The notes: generated by a model from the sequence alone, not told the origin. Counted from the first letter of the stretch, positions 24,114 to 33,230 are shown. The stretch: DNA of 64,000 nucleotides from Mariniphaga sp964398855 (GCA_964398855.1 CAYNOQ010000003.1:1-64000), one strand, 5' to 3'. Made by a program: numbers and translations.

Positions 24114-25604
24114 ATGAAGAGATTATTTTTCAGAAATTGGTTTTTAGTTGTGTTTCTTTTACTGTTTATGAGTGCCTGCAATGCCCCTGTGCAGAAGCAG
24201 GAAAATGCTCCGCAGGCAGAGCTGGCATTAAAGTTCAACAAAGACAAAAAGTTTAAAATTGCCCAGTTTACCGATATTCACTGGCGAAATGAAAATGAAG
24301 AGCAGTGCGCTAAAAGTGAGGAGGTAATCCGGTATATCTTGGAAGTTGAAAAGCCCGATCTGGCGGTTCTTTCAGGCGATGTTGTGAATTATCCGGCAAT
24401 CGGCGGATGGGAGCGTGTTATCTCCTTTTTTACGGATGCGGGTGTAAATTTTGCCGTAACCATGGGAAATCACGACCATGAATCGGAGTGGACTCACGAG
24501 CAAATCTATGAATTTCTTGCCAACAAACCCGGCTTTATCGGGGAGATTGGTCCCGAAGAAATTTCCGGCGAGGGAAATTATATCATCACACTTCAGTCGG
24601 CTGATTCTGATGAAGTTAAAGCATTGCTCTATTTCCTGGATTCCAACTCCTACGCGCCGGATAAAACGGTGAGTGATTACGATTGGATTAAATTCGATCA
24701 GGTTGCCTGGTACAGGGAGCAAAGTCAAAAATATACGGCAAAGAACGGCGGAAAGCCCTATCCGGCGCTTGCATTTTTTCACATTCCGCTGCCCGAATAT
24801 TATGAGGTGGTCGGAAAACCAACCACCATCGGCGAGAGCGATGAAAGAATATGTTCCCCTGAAATCAATACCGGCATGTTTGCTTCCATGTGGGAGATGC
24901 AGGATGTTATGGGAACTTTTGTGGGGCATGATCACAACAACAATTTCATCGGGATTTATAACGGAATTGCGTTAGCCTACGGGCAAAGCTCCGGTTATGG
25001 TGGTTACGGAGACATGAAAGGTTCGCGTATCATCGAACTGGAGGAAGGCAAATATGGTTTCAATACCTGGATCAGAACGCTGGAAGGCACTTCGCTGCAC
25101 TATAACTTTCCGTTTGGTTACTCTTTTTTAACCGATGAGAATCAGCAATATCTGCCTGCCAAAAATATTGAAAATCGCGAACGCGGATTGAAATACAGAT
25201 ATTACGAAGGAAATTTCTCAAGTGTTGCCGATTATGCATCGCTTCAACCCAAAAAAGAGGGAGAGGTGGCGAATTTTTCATTGGATATGGCTGACACGGA
25301 CAACTATTTTGGGGTGGAGTTTAATGGACTGATAGAAATACCGGAAACCGGAATGTATCGCTTTTTTGCATTCAGCGACGATGGCTCGCAGCTGTTTATT
25401 GACGGTAAATTAGTCATTGACAATGACGGAAAGCACGGGTTAATCAAGAAAGACGCTCTGCTGGCGTTAGATAAAGGATTTCACGAACTGAAAGTTTTAT
25501 ACTTTCAGCACACCGGCAGCAAAAAAGTTGAAATCAGCTATACCAGTCTGAATCAGCCGGAAATCCTTCTTCCTGCTTCTGCGCTCTTTTATGAGAGAAA
25601 TTAG
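24114..25604 (+). CDS. Metallophosphoesterase lipoprotein with C-terminal PA14 domain
   Basis: A 496-residue lipoprotein (signal ending FMSAC, about residue 22). The calcineurin-like domain has the complete metal set: FTDIH, LSGDVV, MGNHDHE, FFHIPL and VGHDHNN. It resembles the purple-acid-phosphatase-29/SIA1-type branch. From about residue 355 a PA14 domain follows (GLKYRYYEG, DNYFGVEFNGLIEIPETG, LFIDGKLVIDNDG, HELKVLYFQ), matching the one on the GH92 protein at 4064. The family hydrolyses phosphoesters; a glycan-binding PA14 domain suggests a phosphorylated glycan as substrate. It is the last gene of the operon and converges with the hydrolase gene at 25615, only 10 nt away. Confidence 0.88.
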   Translation: MKRLFFRNWFLVVFLLLFMSACNAPVQKQENAPQAELALKFNKDKKFKIAQFTDIHWRNENEEQCAKSEEVIRYILEVEKPDLAVLSGDVVNYPAIGGWERVISFFTDAGVNFAVTMGNHDHESEWTHEQIYEFLANKPGFIGEIGPEEISGEGNYIITLQSADSDEVKALLYFLDSNSYAPDKTVSDYDWIKFDQVAWYREQSQKYTAKNGGKPYPALAFFHIPLPEYYEVVGKPTTIGESDERICSPEINTGMFASMWEMQDVMGTFVGHDHNNNFIGIYNGIALAYGQSSGYGGYGDMKGSRIIELEEGKYGFNTWIRTLEGTSLHYNFPFGYSFLTDENQQYLPAKNIENRERGLKYRYYEGNFSSVADYASLQPKKEGEVANFSLDMADTDNYFGVEFNGLIEIPETGMYRFFAFSDDGSQLFIDGKLVIDNDGKHGLIKKDALLALDKGFHELKVLYFQHTGSKKVEISYTSLNQPEILLPASALFYERN

Positions 25605-25614
25605 CTGCGGCTGA

Positions 25615-26328
25615 CTATCTCCACTGAATGAGTGCGCTGTTGTAAGCTTCTTCAACCCGCCATTGCGGTTTGTGAAAATAGATCATTCCGTGTCCCGGAA
25701 GCATGATATCGGGGTCGAGTTTTGCAAAACGACGGAGGGATTCGGTATAGATTTTTTTGTCAAAGTCGAAAGAGCCGTCCCAGCCGAAATCGCCGGCAAG
25801 CAGTGTGCCGATAATATCGCCGCTGACCACTATGTTCTTGCTTTCGTGTGTGAAAGAGAAAGCGGTACAGCCCATAGAGTGCCCGGGATATTTTCCCACT
25901 TCTATGTCAATTCCGAGAACGTTTATGGTTTCGCCGTCGGCAACAATTTGGTCAACAGTAAAAGGAGTGAATTTTTTATGATAGAGATACCCGGCGCAGC
26001 GTTCGTCACCGGATGAAACTGCGTCGGCTGTCTCCTGAACGGAAATGAACTGAACGCCGCGTTTTTTCAGAATGTGTCCGCCGCCGGTATGGTCATAATG
26101 GGGATGGGTGAGCAGGCAGTATTTGATATCATCCGGATTTAAACCCCAGTATTCCATATTTCGGAAAATCTGATCCATGGTATCGCCGCAACCACAATCA
26201 AACATAATCAGTCCATCTTTCGTCTCAAGTATGTAGGAGTTGCCGTCATTCCACAAAGCGCCCTGTAAATCAAAGGTTACGCCGTTTAAATCGCCTCCGG
26301 TCTGATAGATATTTCTGAGTATCTGCAT
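25615..26328 (-). CDS. Metallo-beta-lactamase-fold hydrolase
   Basis: A 237-residue metallo-beta-lactamase superfamily protein. The zinc-binding signature is THPHYDHTGG (near 74-83), followed by PGHSMG (near 145), VVSGDIIGT and LPGHG near 215. There is no signal peptide, so a cytoplasmic hydrolase of the glyoxalase II/lactonase group is expected. Substrate cannot be told from sequence; lactone or thioester hydrolysis is typical. It lies 102 nt downstream of the AraC-type gene on the same strand and could be its cotranscribed partner. Sugar lactone hydrolysis would fit a catabolic locus but is speculation. Confidence 0.8.
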   Translation of the reverse strand: MQILRNIYQTGGDLNGVTFDLQGALWNDGNSYILETKDGLIMFDCGCGDTMDQIFRNMEYWGLNPDDIKYCLLTHPHYDHTGGGHILKKRGVQFISVQETADAVSSGDERCAGYLYHKKFTPFTVDQIVADGETINVLGIDIEVGKYPGHSMGCTAFSFTHESKNIVVSGDIIGTLLAGDFGWDGSFDFDKKIYTESLRRFAKLDPDIMLPGHGMIYFHKPQWRVEEAYNSALIQWR

Positions 26329-26430
26329 AAGAAAAAATTAAAAATTTACCATATTTAATACAATGGGGGTAAACTTATAAAATTTTGTTTTATGCCAAAT
26401 TAGGTTATGCTGCCTTTTTAAAATATAAAT

Positions 26431-27285
26431 TTATTTATGAAACGCCTTCCGGTATTCGGATGGTGTTTTTTTCATCACCTTTTTGAAATAGTGATTGAAA
26501 TTGGCAAGATTGTTATACCCGCATTCGTAGCAAATCTGGGTGATCTGCTTATCGGTTTCGGCTAAAAGCCTTGCGGCAATTCCAATTCGGACGTTTTTGA
26601 CATAATCCATAAAAGTCTGGTTGGTTTTTTTCTTGAAATATCTGCAGAATGAGCTGGGTTCCATATGAATAATTTTGGCGGCGTCCACCAGATTGATTCC
26701 ATCCTGAATATGTTGAAACACATATTCGTAAATTTTGTCAATTTTTTCCCTGTCCTTCTGGTAGGTTCCGGGCAGCGAAGATGGCAGCGCCAGAAATTCC
26801 CGCTCTTCAAACTGAAGCAGCAGACTGAATACTTTCAGCAACTCAATATACCGTTCAAGCCCTTTCATATAAACCATTTTTTTCAGCGAATCGCCGACCT
26901 TTTTCACTTTGGCTCCCTTAAAAAGAATTCCGCTGCCGGATTCTTCGAGCAGGTTTACCACTTCAGAAAGTTCGGGAATGTTGAAAAAATCGGAGCTGAT
27001 GATGTTTTCGTAAAAATGGGTGACGATGCACTCACCGTGCCCGTCATAATCGGGTTCAATAACTTCCCACGAGTGGGAAATATTGGGACCAAGAAGCACA
27101 AGATCGCCTTTGGTATAGCTCGAAATATGATTTCCCACAATGCGGCGCCCGGAACCGGAAGTGATGAAATTCAGCTCAAAATTTTTGTGTAAATGGATTT
27201 TGTCTGAAGCCGGGTCCATTTTTAGCCGGCGGGTGATGAACGAATGCTGGTGCGATACGTCAATTTTTTCGTAAACGAATCTCAT
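26431..27285 (-). CDS. AraC-family transcriptional regulator with cupin sensor
   Basis: A 284-residue regulator. The N-terminal half is a cupin-like ligand domain (KIHLHKNFELNFITSGSGRRIVGNH). The C-terminal half carries two helix-turn-helix motifs of the AraC type: INLVDAAKIIHMEPSSFCRYFKKKTNQTF and the family signature near the end (ICYECGYNNLANFNHYFKK). Such proteins usually activate adjacent sugar genes when ligand is bound. The divergent intergenic space (27286-27459, 174 nt) to the aldolase gene is AT-rich and should hold its target; a phrase AAAACGGTAAA at 27304-27314 partly resembles the LacI-type sites of the first locus. Confidence 0.92.
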   Translation of the reverse strand: MRFVYEKIDVSHQHSFITRRLKMDPASDKIHLHKNFELNFITSGSGRRIVGNHISSYTKGDLVLLGPNISHSWEVIEPDYDGHGECIVTHFYENIISSDFFNIPELSEVVNLLEESGSGILFKGAKVKKVGDSLKKMVYMKGLERYIELLKVFSLLLQFEEREFLALPSSLPGTYQKDREKIDKIYEYVFQHIQDGINLVDAAKIIHMEPSSFCRYFKKKTNQTFMDYVKNVRIGIAARLLAETDKQITQICYECGYNNLANFNHYFKKVMKKTPSEYRKAFHK

Positions 27286-27459
27286 GTTATTCTATTTTAA
27301 CCAAAAACGGTAAATATAAATCATTTTTTTGAATGAATAGTCAAAATTCAATGTAAATCTAACAATTTACAATAATCATATTTTTAGGGTATTGCTTTCT
27401 TTTGTAAACTTTAAATATGAATAATTCAAATTATAAATAATTACATAAAAACTTTAAAA

Positions 27460-28386
27460 ATGATGGAACTCCCGATTCGTGGTATAATTCCTCCGATGGT
27501 GACTCCGCTCAGAAGCGATAATGAACTGGATGATCGCGGACTTGAAAATTTAATTAATCACATGATTGATGGCGGTGTGCACGGAATATTTTTGTTAGGA
27601 ACAACCGGAGAAGTAACAAGTTTTCGCTATGAATTGCGTAAAGAACTGATAACAAAATCCTGTAAAATAGTAAATAACCGCGTGCCGCTGATGGTTGGAA
27701 TAACTGACACATCACCCGAATATTCGGTTGAAATGGCTCAGTTTTGCAAGGATGCCGGCGTTCAGTCGGTTGTGGTGGCAGCTCCCTACTATTTTCCTAT
27801 GTCTCAGTGCGAAGTGAAACGCTATTTTGACAATCTGGTTCCGCGTCTTCCCCTTCCTTTTTTGCTATACAATATGCCTTCGCATACAAAAGTGCATTTC
27901 GATCTGGATACGGTCAGGCACATCAGGGAGTTAGGCGCATTGGGAATTAAAGACAGCTCCGGAGACATGGTTTATCTGCTTTCACTGATAGACGCATTTA
28001 AAGATTATCCTGACTTTTCGGTGATTGCCGGAACGGAGATTTATCTTCCGGAAACTATTTTGCAGGGCGGACATGGAGCCGTTGCCGGTGGAGCCAACAT
28101 GTTCCCCCGACTTTTTGTGGAACTTTATCAGGCATCACAGAACAGGGATTATGATAAAATCACTTTTTTGAGTAAAATTGTGATGAAAATTTATAAAACA
28201 ATTTACAATGTCGGCAACAACTCATCACGCTATATCAAAGGTACCAAAAGCGCCCTTGCAGCCATGGATATTTGCAATGACTACGTTGCATATCCCATGC
28301 AGCAGTTTGAAGGAGCCGAGCGCGACCTTTTCAAAAATTATGTGGAAGAAATTAAAGAAATGATGGATAAATATTCATTTGCCTGA
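27460..28386 (+). CDS. DapA/NanA-family class I aldolase
   Basis: A 308-residue dihydrodipicolinate synthase/N-acetylneuraminate lyase superfamily protein. LLGTTGEVTS (residues 45-54) is the carboxylate-binding motif, YNMPSHT (near 139) gives the catalytic tyrosine, and GIKDSSGD (near 166) the Schiff-base lysine. The family splits or forms pyruvate-containing aldol products in the cytoplasm. Downstream sialidase-like genes and a sodium symporter make a sialic-acid-like keto acid an option, but the usual partners NanE and NanK are absent. A sugar-acid aldolase or dehydratase is equally possible. It begins the plus-strand operon of the second locus; the ATG at 27463 is an alternative start. Confidence 0.87.
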   Translation: MMELPIRGIIPPMVTPLRSDNELDDRGLENLINHMIDGGVHGIFLLGTTGEVTSFRYELRKELITKSCKIVNNRVPLMVGITDTSPEYSVEMAQFCKDAGVQSVVVAAPYYFPMSQCEVKRYFDNLVPRLPLPFLLYNMPSHTKVHFDLDTVRHIRELGALGIKDSSGDMVYLLSLIDAFKDYPDFSVIAGTEIYLPETILQGGHGAVAGGANMFPRLFVELYQASQNRDYDKITFLSKIVMKIYKTIYNVGNNSSRYIKGTKSALAAMDICNDYVAYPMQQFEGAERDLFKNYVEEIKEMMDKYSFA

Positions 28387-28404
28387 ATTTAAAGTAAAAA
28401 AAAT

Positions 28405-29892
28405 ATGCAGTTACATTGGTTTGACCTGATTGTCTTTGTCCTTATTACTTTTGGAAACGTACTTTTTGGCGCAAGCTTCTTTTTTAAAAACAGAACTACC
28501 AGTCAGTTTACTGCCGGCGGGGGAAATATGCCTGCCTGGGTGGTTGGTATGTCCATTTTTGCCACGTTCGTAAGCAGTATCAGCTTTCTCGGACTGCCCG
28601 GAAACGCATATACATCCAACTGGAATGCATTGGTTTTCAGCTTTTCCATTCCATTTGCTTCCATTCTGGCAGTGAAGTTTTTTGTTCCGCTTTACCGCAG
28701 TATTGGCAGCATTTCGGCTTATAATTTTCTGGAAACACGTTTTGGCACCTGGGCACGTCTTTATGCATCGGCTTGCTACCTGCTTACGCAGCTCATGCGT
28801 ACCGGCGCAATTTTGCTGCTGCTGGCACTGCCCATCAATGCGCTGTTTGGGTTTAACGTTAAAACCATTATTGTGGTTACCGGAATTGCCGTTGCGCTCT
28901 ATTCCATGTTGGGCGGCATTCAGGCGGTTGTCTGGACGGATGCCATTCAGGGGATTATTCTTATTGTGGGTGCAGTGATTTCTGCGCTTGTTCTTACTTT
29001 TTCCATGCCGGAAGGTCCTTCGCAGCTTTTTGAAATTGCTGTGGCAAACAATAAATTTAGCCTGGGAAGTTTTGGCACCAGCCTCAGGGATTCCACTTTT
29101 TGGGTAGTGCTCATTTACGGCTTGTTCATCAATCTGCAAAATTACGGTATAGACCAGAATTATGTGCAGCGCTATATGGTTACCAGCACCGACAAAAAAG
29201 CAAAAGCATCAACCATGTTTGGTGCCATGCTTTACGTGCCGGTTTCGGTAGTTTTCTTTTATATCGGAACGGCGCTCTATTCCTACTATACGGCGCAGCC
29301 TGAACTTTTGCCCACAGAGCTTCACCAGCCGGGAGTGGGCGACAAGGTTTTTCCACATTTTATCGTTCACGGACTTCCGACCGGATTAACCGGACTGCTG
29401 ATTGCAGCCATTTTTTCTGCCGGAATGAGCACCATAGCAACCAGTCTGAACAGCACGGCAACCATCGTTTTAACCGACTATTACAAAAGATATTTCAATA
29501 AAAATGCGAATGAACGCACTTCCATGAAAGTGTTATACACTTCATCCGGAATTATTGGCGCTTTGGGAATAGTTATCGCACTTTCATTAGTTGGCGTTGA
29601 AAGCGTCCTTGAAACATGGTGGTCGCTGGCTTCTATTTTTAGCGGCGGAATGTTAGGATTGTTCCTTCTGGCTTTCATTTCAAAGAAAGTCCGCCGGATT
29701 GATGCCGCAGTTGGTTTGATTGCCGGTGTAATTCTCATTATATGGATGAGTCTCAGTCCGATATATTTTAATAGCGAAAACATGATAGCGTTCAGAAGTC
29801 CGTTTCATAACTATCTGACCATTGTGTTTGGAACTACGATGATCTTTTTGGGTGGTTTTATCAGCCTAAAATTCTTTTACAGGAACAAATAA
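28405..29892 (+). CDS. SSS-family sodium:solute symporter
   Basis: A 495-residue inner-membrane symporter with about thirteen helices. FTAGGGNMPAWVVGMSIFATFVSSISFLGLPGNAY (residues 35-69) and SAGMSTIATSLNSTATIVLTDYY (near 342) are the standard SSS signatures. It is more like the branch that carries monocarboxylates, iodide or sialic acid than the SGLT-like symporter at 22484. It starts 18 nt after the aldolase gene, so it probably imports the aldolase substrate or its precursor. The cargo is not determined by anything I can read. Confidence 0.88.
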   Translation: MQLHWFDLIVFVLITFGNVLFGASFFFKNRTTSQFTAGGGNMPAWVVGMSIFATFVSSISFLGLPGNAYTSNWNALVFSFSIPFASILAVKFFVPLYRSIGSISAYNFLETRFGTWARLYASACYLLTQLMRTGAILLLLALPINALFGFNVKTIIVVTGIAVALYSMLGGIQAVVWTDAIQGIILIVGAVISALVLTFSMPEGPSQLFEIAVANNKFSLGSFGTSLRDSTFWVVLIYGLFINLQNYGIDQNYVQRYMVTSTDKKAKASTMFGAMLYVPVSVVFFYIGTALYSYYTAQPELLPTELHQPGVGDKVFPHFIVHGLPTGLTGLLIAAIFSAGMSTIATSLNSTATIVLTDYYKRYFNKNANERTSMKVLYTSSGIIGALGIVIALSLVGVESVLETWWSLASIFSGGMLGLFLLAFISKKVRRIDAAVGLIAGVILIIWMSLSPIYFNSENMIAFRSPFHNYLTIVFGTTMIFLGGFISLKFFYRNK

Positions 29893-29992
29893 ATGATTAA
29901 CTTGGGATTTCAGAATGAGTTTTTTTGAAAAGTAAAAATTTTAGAAATTTTTTTCGGCAAGGGTTAAATATAAAAGTTTTAAAATATTGAAA

Positions 29993-31078
29993 ATGAGAAT
30001 AATTGTTGTCGTTTTGAGCATGTTTGTAACCAGCTGCCTTTTTGGTGTGAAGCCTTATGGCGGGCAGCGGGCTATCGTAAAATCCGAATTTATCTACAAA
30101 ACGGGCGATGTTTCTTTTCCCAGCTGCCACGCTTCCACTATTGAAGAAATTGATGGAGGTCTGGCAGCGGCATGGTTCGGGGGAACACACGAAAAAAATC
30201 CCGATGTGGGAATCTGGTTCAGCCGCTTTCTTGACGGAAGCTGGTCGGCACCCGTAGAAGTGGCAGACGGTGTGCAGCACACCAATCTGCGGTACCCCAC
30301 ATGGAATCCGGTGCTTTTTAACTATGGTGACGAGCTGTTTCTTTTTTATAAAGACGGTCCCGACCCGGAAAAATGGTGGGGACAACTGATTGTTTCTCAG
30401 GATAACGGAAAAACCTGGTCGCCCCGGATGCGGTTGCCCGAAGAGATTGTCGGACCCGTGAAAAATAAGCCGGAACTGCTTTCCAATGGCGACCTGATTT
30501 GCCCTACAAGCTCAGAGTTTGACGGCTGGCAGGTTTATATGGAATTCACTCCCGACAGAGGAAAAACATGGGAGCGCACCGAACCTATCAATGATGGTAA
30601 AGAATCTTCGGCAATTCAGCCCAGTATTTTGAAGCATCCCGGCGGGAAACTTCAGATTTTATGCCGCAGCAAAAATAAAAGAATTCTCTCCGCATGGTCA
30701 ACTGACAACGGCAGGTCATGGAGCAAGTTAGAGCCGATCGATCTGCCCAATCCCAACTCGGGCACCGATGCCGTAACCCTTCAGGATGGGCGGCATCTTT
30801 TGGTTTACAATCACATTGATCCCGAAAAAACCTGGGGAGACCGGAATATTCTCAATGTGGCTGTTTCGGAAGACGGCTTAAACTGGCAGGCTGCTGTTTT
30901 ATTGGAAAACGATTCCAACCGCGATGGTGAATATTCCTATCCTGCCGTTATTCAGGCACAGAACGGAATGGTACATATTACCTATACATGGAATCGCAAA
31001 ACAATCAAGCATGTGGTTGTCGATCCCGGTAAACTTGAGCTGAAACCCATGCAGGACGGGAAATGGCCTGATAAATAG
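29993..31078 (+). CDS. BNR/Asp-box sialidase-like lipoprotein
   Basis: A 361-residue exported protein (start ATG 29993; lipobox-like VTSC near residue 14) of the BNR_2 group, a six-bladed propeller fold. At least four Asp-box repeats are visible: SQDNGKTW, TPDRGKTW, STDNGRSW and SEDGLNW. The (F/Y)RIP arginine motif of classical GH33 sialidases is absent, so sialic acid cleavage should not be assumed. Relatives act on several acidic or rare sugars. The sequence HASTIEEIDGGLAAAWFGGTHE near the N-terminus is mirrored in the next gene (HSSSVVELPNGDLLTCWFEGSGE), so the two propellers are probably ancient duplicates. It likely works outside the inner membrane to release the sugar imported by the symporter upstream. 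Confidence 0.82.
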   Translation: MRIIVVVLSMFVTSCLFGVKPYGGQRAIVKSEFIYKTGDVSFPSCHASTIEEIDGGLAAAWFGGTHEKNPDVGIWFSRFLDGSWSAPVEVADGVQHTNLRYPTWNPVLFNYGDELFLFYKDGPDPEKWWGQLIVSQDNGKTWSPRMRLPEEIVGPVKNKPELLSNGDLICPTSSEFDGWQVYMEFTPDRGKTWERTEPINDGKESSAIQPSILKHPGGKLQILCRSKNKRILSAWSTDNGRSWSKLEPIDLPNPNSGTDAVTLQDGRHLLVYNHIDPEKTWGDRNILNVAVSEDGLNWQAAVLLENDSNRDGEYSYPAVIQAQNGMVHITYTWNRKTIKHVVVDPGKLELKPMQDGKWPDK

Positions 31079-31110
31079 GATTGGAATTTTAATAGAAAAA
31101 ACCAAAATTG

Positions 31111-33228
31111 ATGCATCGAATATTTTTCATAAATTTTATTTCTGCTTCTTTCATTAGATTTTTGACAGGATTTTTCCTGCTTATGCCTCTCATTTCCAAT
31201 AGCCAGAAAAACAGCGGTTCTTCATTTCAGTCGGAACTTATTTTTCCGCAGCAGGAAAAACATGTTCACAGCAGCTCTGTTGTGGAGCTGCCCAACGGCG
31301 ATTTGCTGACCTGCTGGTTTGAAGGCTCGGGAGAGCGCACTGCCAACGATGTGGCAGTGATGGGCGCCCGACTGAAAAAAGGACAGAACAAGTGGAGTAA
31401 TCCTTTTGTGATGGCGGATACACCTGACAATCCCGATTGCAATCCGGTTCTGTTTTTGGATGGAAAAGAGCGCCTGCACCTTGTCTGGATTGTGGTGGTT
31501 GCCAACCGCTGGGAAACATCATTGCTGAAAACCCGTGTTTCAACTGATTATCTTGCTGACGGTCCGCCAAAATGGGAGTGGCAGGATGTTATTTTGCTGA
31601 AACCCGGGGAAGAGTTTTATGAAGCGGTTAAAAAGGGTTACCGTGAATTGGATTTGCCCGAACCCGGATGGGCTGAATATGCACCCCCTTTTTATGAGAT
31701 GATTCTGGAAGCCGCCAAAGACCCGGTGAAGCGGGAAACGGGCTGGATGGGGCGGATTCACCCGCTCAGGCTCAAAAATGGCAGACTTTTGCTTCCGCTC
31801 TATTCAGACGGATACAACCTCTCGCTTGTGGCAATTTCCGATGATGACGGCGACAGCTGGAAACCGAGCTTGCCCATTGTGGGGTGGGGAAACACGCAAC
31901 CGGCGCTCATTCAGAAAAAAAACGGATCGGTGGTTGCCTATATGCGCGATGAAGGCGACAATCCTTCAAGAATGTTTTTCAGCCGTTCGGAAGATAACGG
32001 CGAAAGCTGGAGCGCTGCCGTAAAAACGGACATTCCCAACGCCGGAGTCAGCGTGGATGCCATCTCCCTGAATAACGGAAATTGGCTCATGGTTTACAAT
32101 GATCTGGAGGAGGGCAGGAACCGTCTTGCCGTTTCGCTTTCTGATGATGAAGGGAAAACATGGAAGTGGAAAAGGTATCTGGAATATTCACCAAAAGGGA
32201 AGGGGAGCTACTCTTATCCCTCTGCAATTCAGTCTCGTGACGGATTGGTACACATTACTTATTCCTACCATACGCCCGAAGGAAAGTCAATCCGGCATGT
32301 TTCCTTCCTGCCGGAATGGGTAAAAGCGCAAAGCAGTGGTGAAACCAACGGCGAAAAGCTGGGATTTCCCAAGGATAAAAAAGTGCTCCTTCTGCACATG
32401 GATGATATGGGAATGAGCGAAGAAGCCAACGATGCAGGAAAATATTATATTGAAAATGATTTCATTTTGTCCGGTGCGGTGATGATGCCGTGTGTAGATG
32501 CCGTGCCTTTTGTGGAGTGGGCAAAAAAAGTTTCCAAGGCTGATGTGGGCGTGCATCTTACGCTCACCAGCGAGTGGAAAACCTGGCGATGGGCGCCGCT
32601 TGCCGAAGCCGAAAAAGTGCCCGGTCTTATCGATCCCGAAGGGAAGATGTGGCGCAGTGTTATGGAAGTGGTAATGAATGCTTCACCGCAGGAAGTTGAA
32701 ACCGAAATCAGGGCTCAAATTGATGCAATGCTCGCATTGGGATACAATCCCACGCACATTGATACGCACATGGGTACGCTCTACGGCTCGCCCGGATTTT
32801 TAGAAGTTTTCCTGAAAGTTGCCGAAGAGTATAAAATTCCGGCTAACGCCATTGACCTTTCCAATCCGAAAGTGGCGGCATTTTATAAAGCGGAGGGTTA
32901 TCCCGTGAATGAGCAAACGCTAGAAGTTCTGAGTAATTACAATCTGCCGCGTCTCGATAATTTCGGAAGTGTTCCCAAAGGGAAAACTTATGAAGAAGTC
33001 AAATCGAATTTCTTTAAATTAGTTGATTCGATAGAACCCGGTTTGACCGAAATAATTTTTCACCCCTCTTTTGAAACCGAAAACGTGAAAACTATCACCA
33101 ACTCCTGGCAGCAGCGGGTTTGGGAAGCGCAAATGTTTGCCGACCCGGAAGTGATAGATTATTTCAAAAAGAACGATATTATTCTCACAACGTGGCGTGA
33201 AGTGATGGAAAAGTTTGAGAAGAAGTAG
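31111..33228 (+). CDS. Fusion of BNR sialidase-like propeller and ChbG/YdjC-type deacetylase
   Basis: A 705-residue exported protein with two catalytic-type modules (start ATG 31111; signal peptide about residues 1-31). Residues 35-410 form a BNR propeller with Asp boxes SDDDGDSW, SEDNGESW and SDDEGKTW, related to the protein just upstream. Residues 425-705 resemble ChbG/YdjC carbohydrate deacetylases: LLHMDDMGMSEEAN supplies the metal-binding aspartates, GVHLTL and HIDTHMGTLYGSP the histidines, and IIFHPSFE the late conserved block. YdjC-type enzymes remove acetyl groups from N-acetylated sugars. Joining the two suggests that glycan release and deacetylation act on one substrate. It closes the operon before a repeat-filled stretch and the assembly gap. 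Confidence 0.83.
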   Translation: MHRIFFINFISASFIRFLTGFFLLMPLISNSQKNSGSSFQSELIFPQQEKHVHSSSVVELPNGDLLTCWFEGSGERTANDVAVMGARLKKGQNKWSNPFVMADTPDNPDCNPVLFLDGKERLHLVWIVVVANRWETSLLKTRVSTDYLADGPPKWEWQDVILLKPGEEFYEAVKKGYRELDLPEPGWAEYAPPFYEMILEAAKDPVKRETGWMGRIHPLRLKNGRLLLPLYSDGYNLSLVAISDDDGDSWKPSLPIVGWGNTQPALIQKKNGSVVAYMRDEGDNPSRMFFSRSEDNGESWSAAVKTDIPNAGVSVDAISLNNGNWLMVYNDLEEGRNRLAVSLSDDEGKTWKWKRYLEYSPKGKGSYSYPSAIQSRDGLVHITYSYHTPEGKSIRHVSFLPEWVKAQSSGETNGEKLGFPKDKKVLLLHMDDMGMSEEANDAGKYYIENDFILSGAVMMPCVDAVPFVEWAKKVSKADVGVHLTLTSEWKTWRWAPLAEAEKVPGLIDPEGKMWRSVMEVVMNASPQEVETEIRAQIDAMLALGYNPTHIDTHMGTLYGSPGFLEVFLKVAEEYKIPANAIDLSNPKVAAFYKAEGYPVNEQTLEVLSNYNLPRLDNFGSVPKGKTYEEVKSNFFKLVDSIEPGLTEIIFHPSFETENVKTITNSWQQRVWEAQMFADPEVIDYFKKNDIILTTWREVMEKFEKK

Positions 33229-33230
33229 GA

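Noticed and set aside
27304..27314. AAAACGGTAAA as a third LacI operator
   Set aside because: Only the first eight bases match the paired sites and the symmetry is lost; the neighbouring regulator is of the AraC type.
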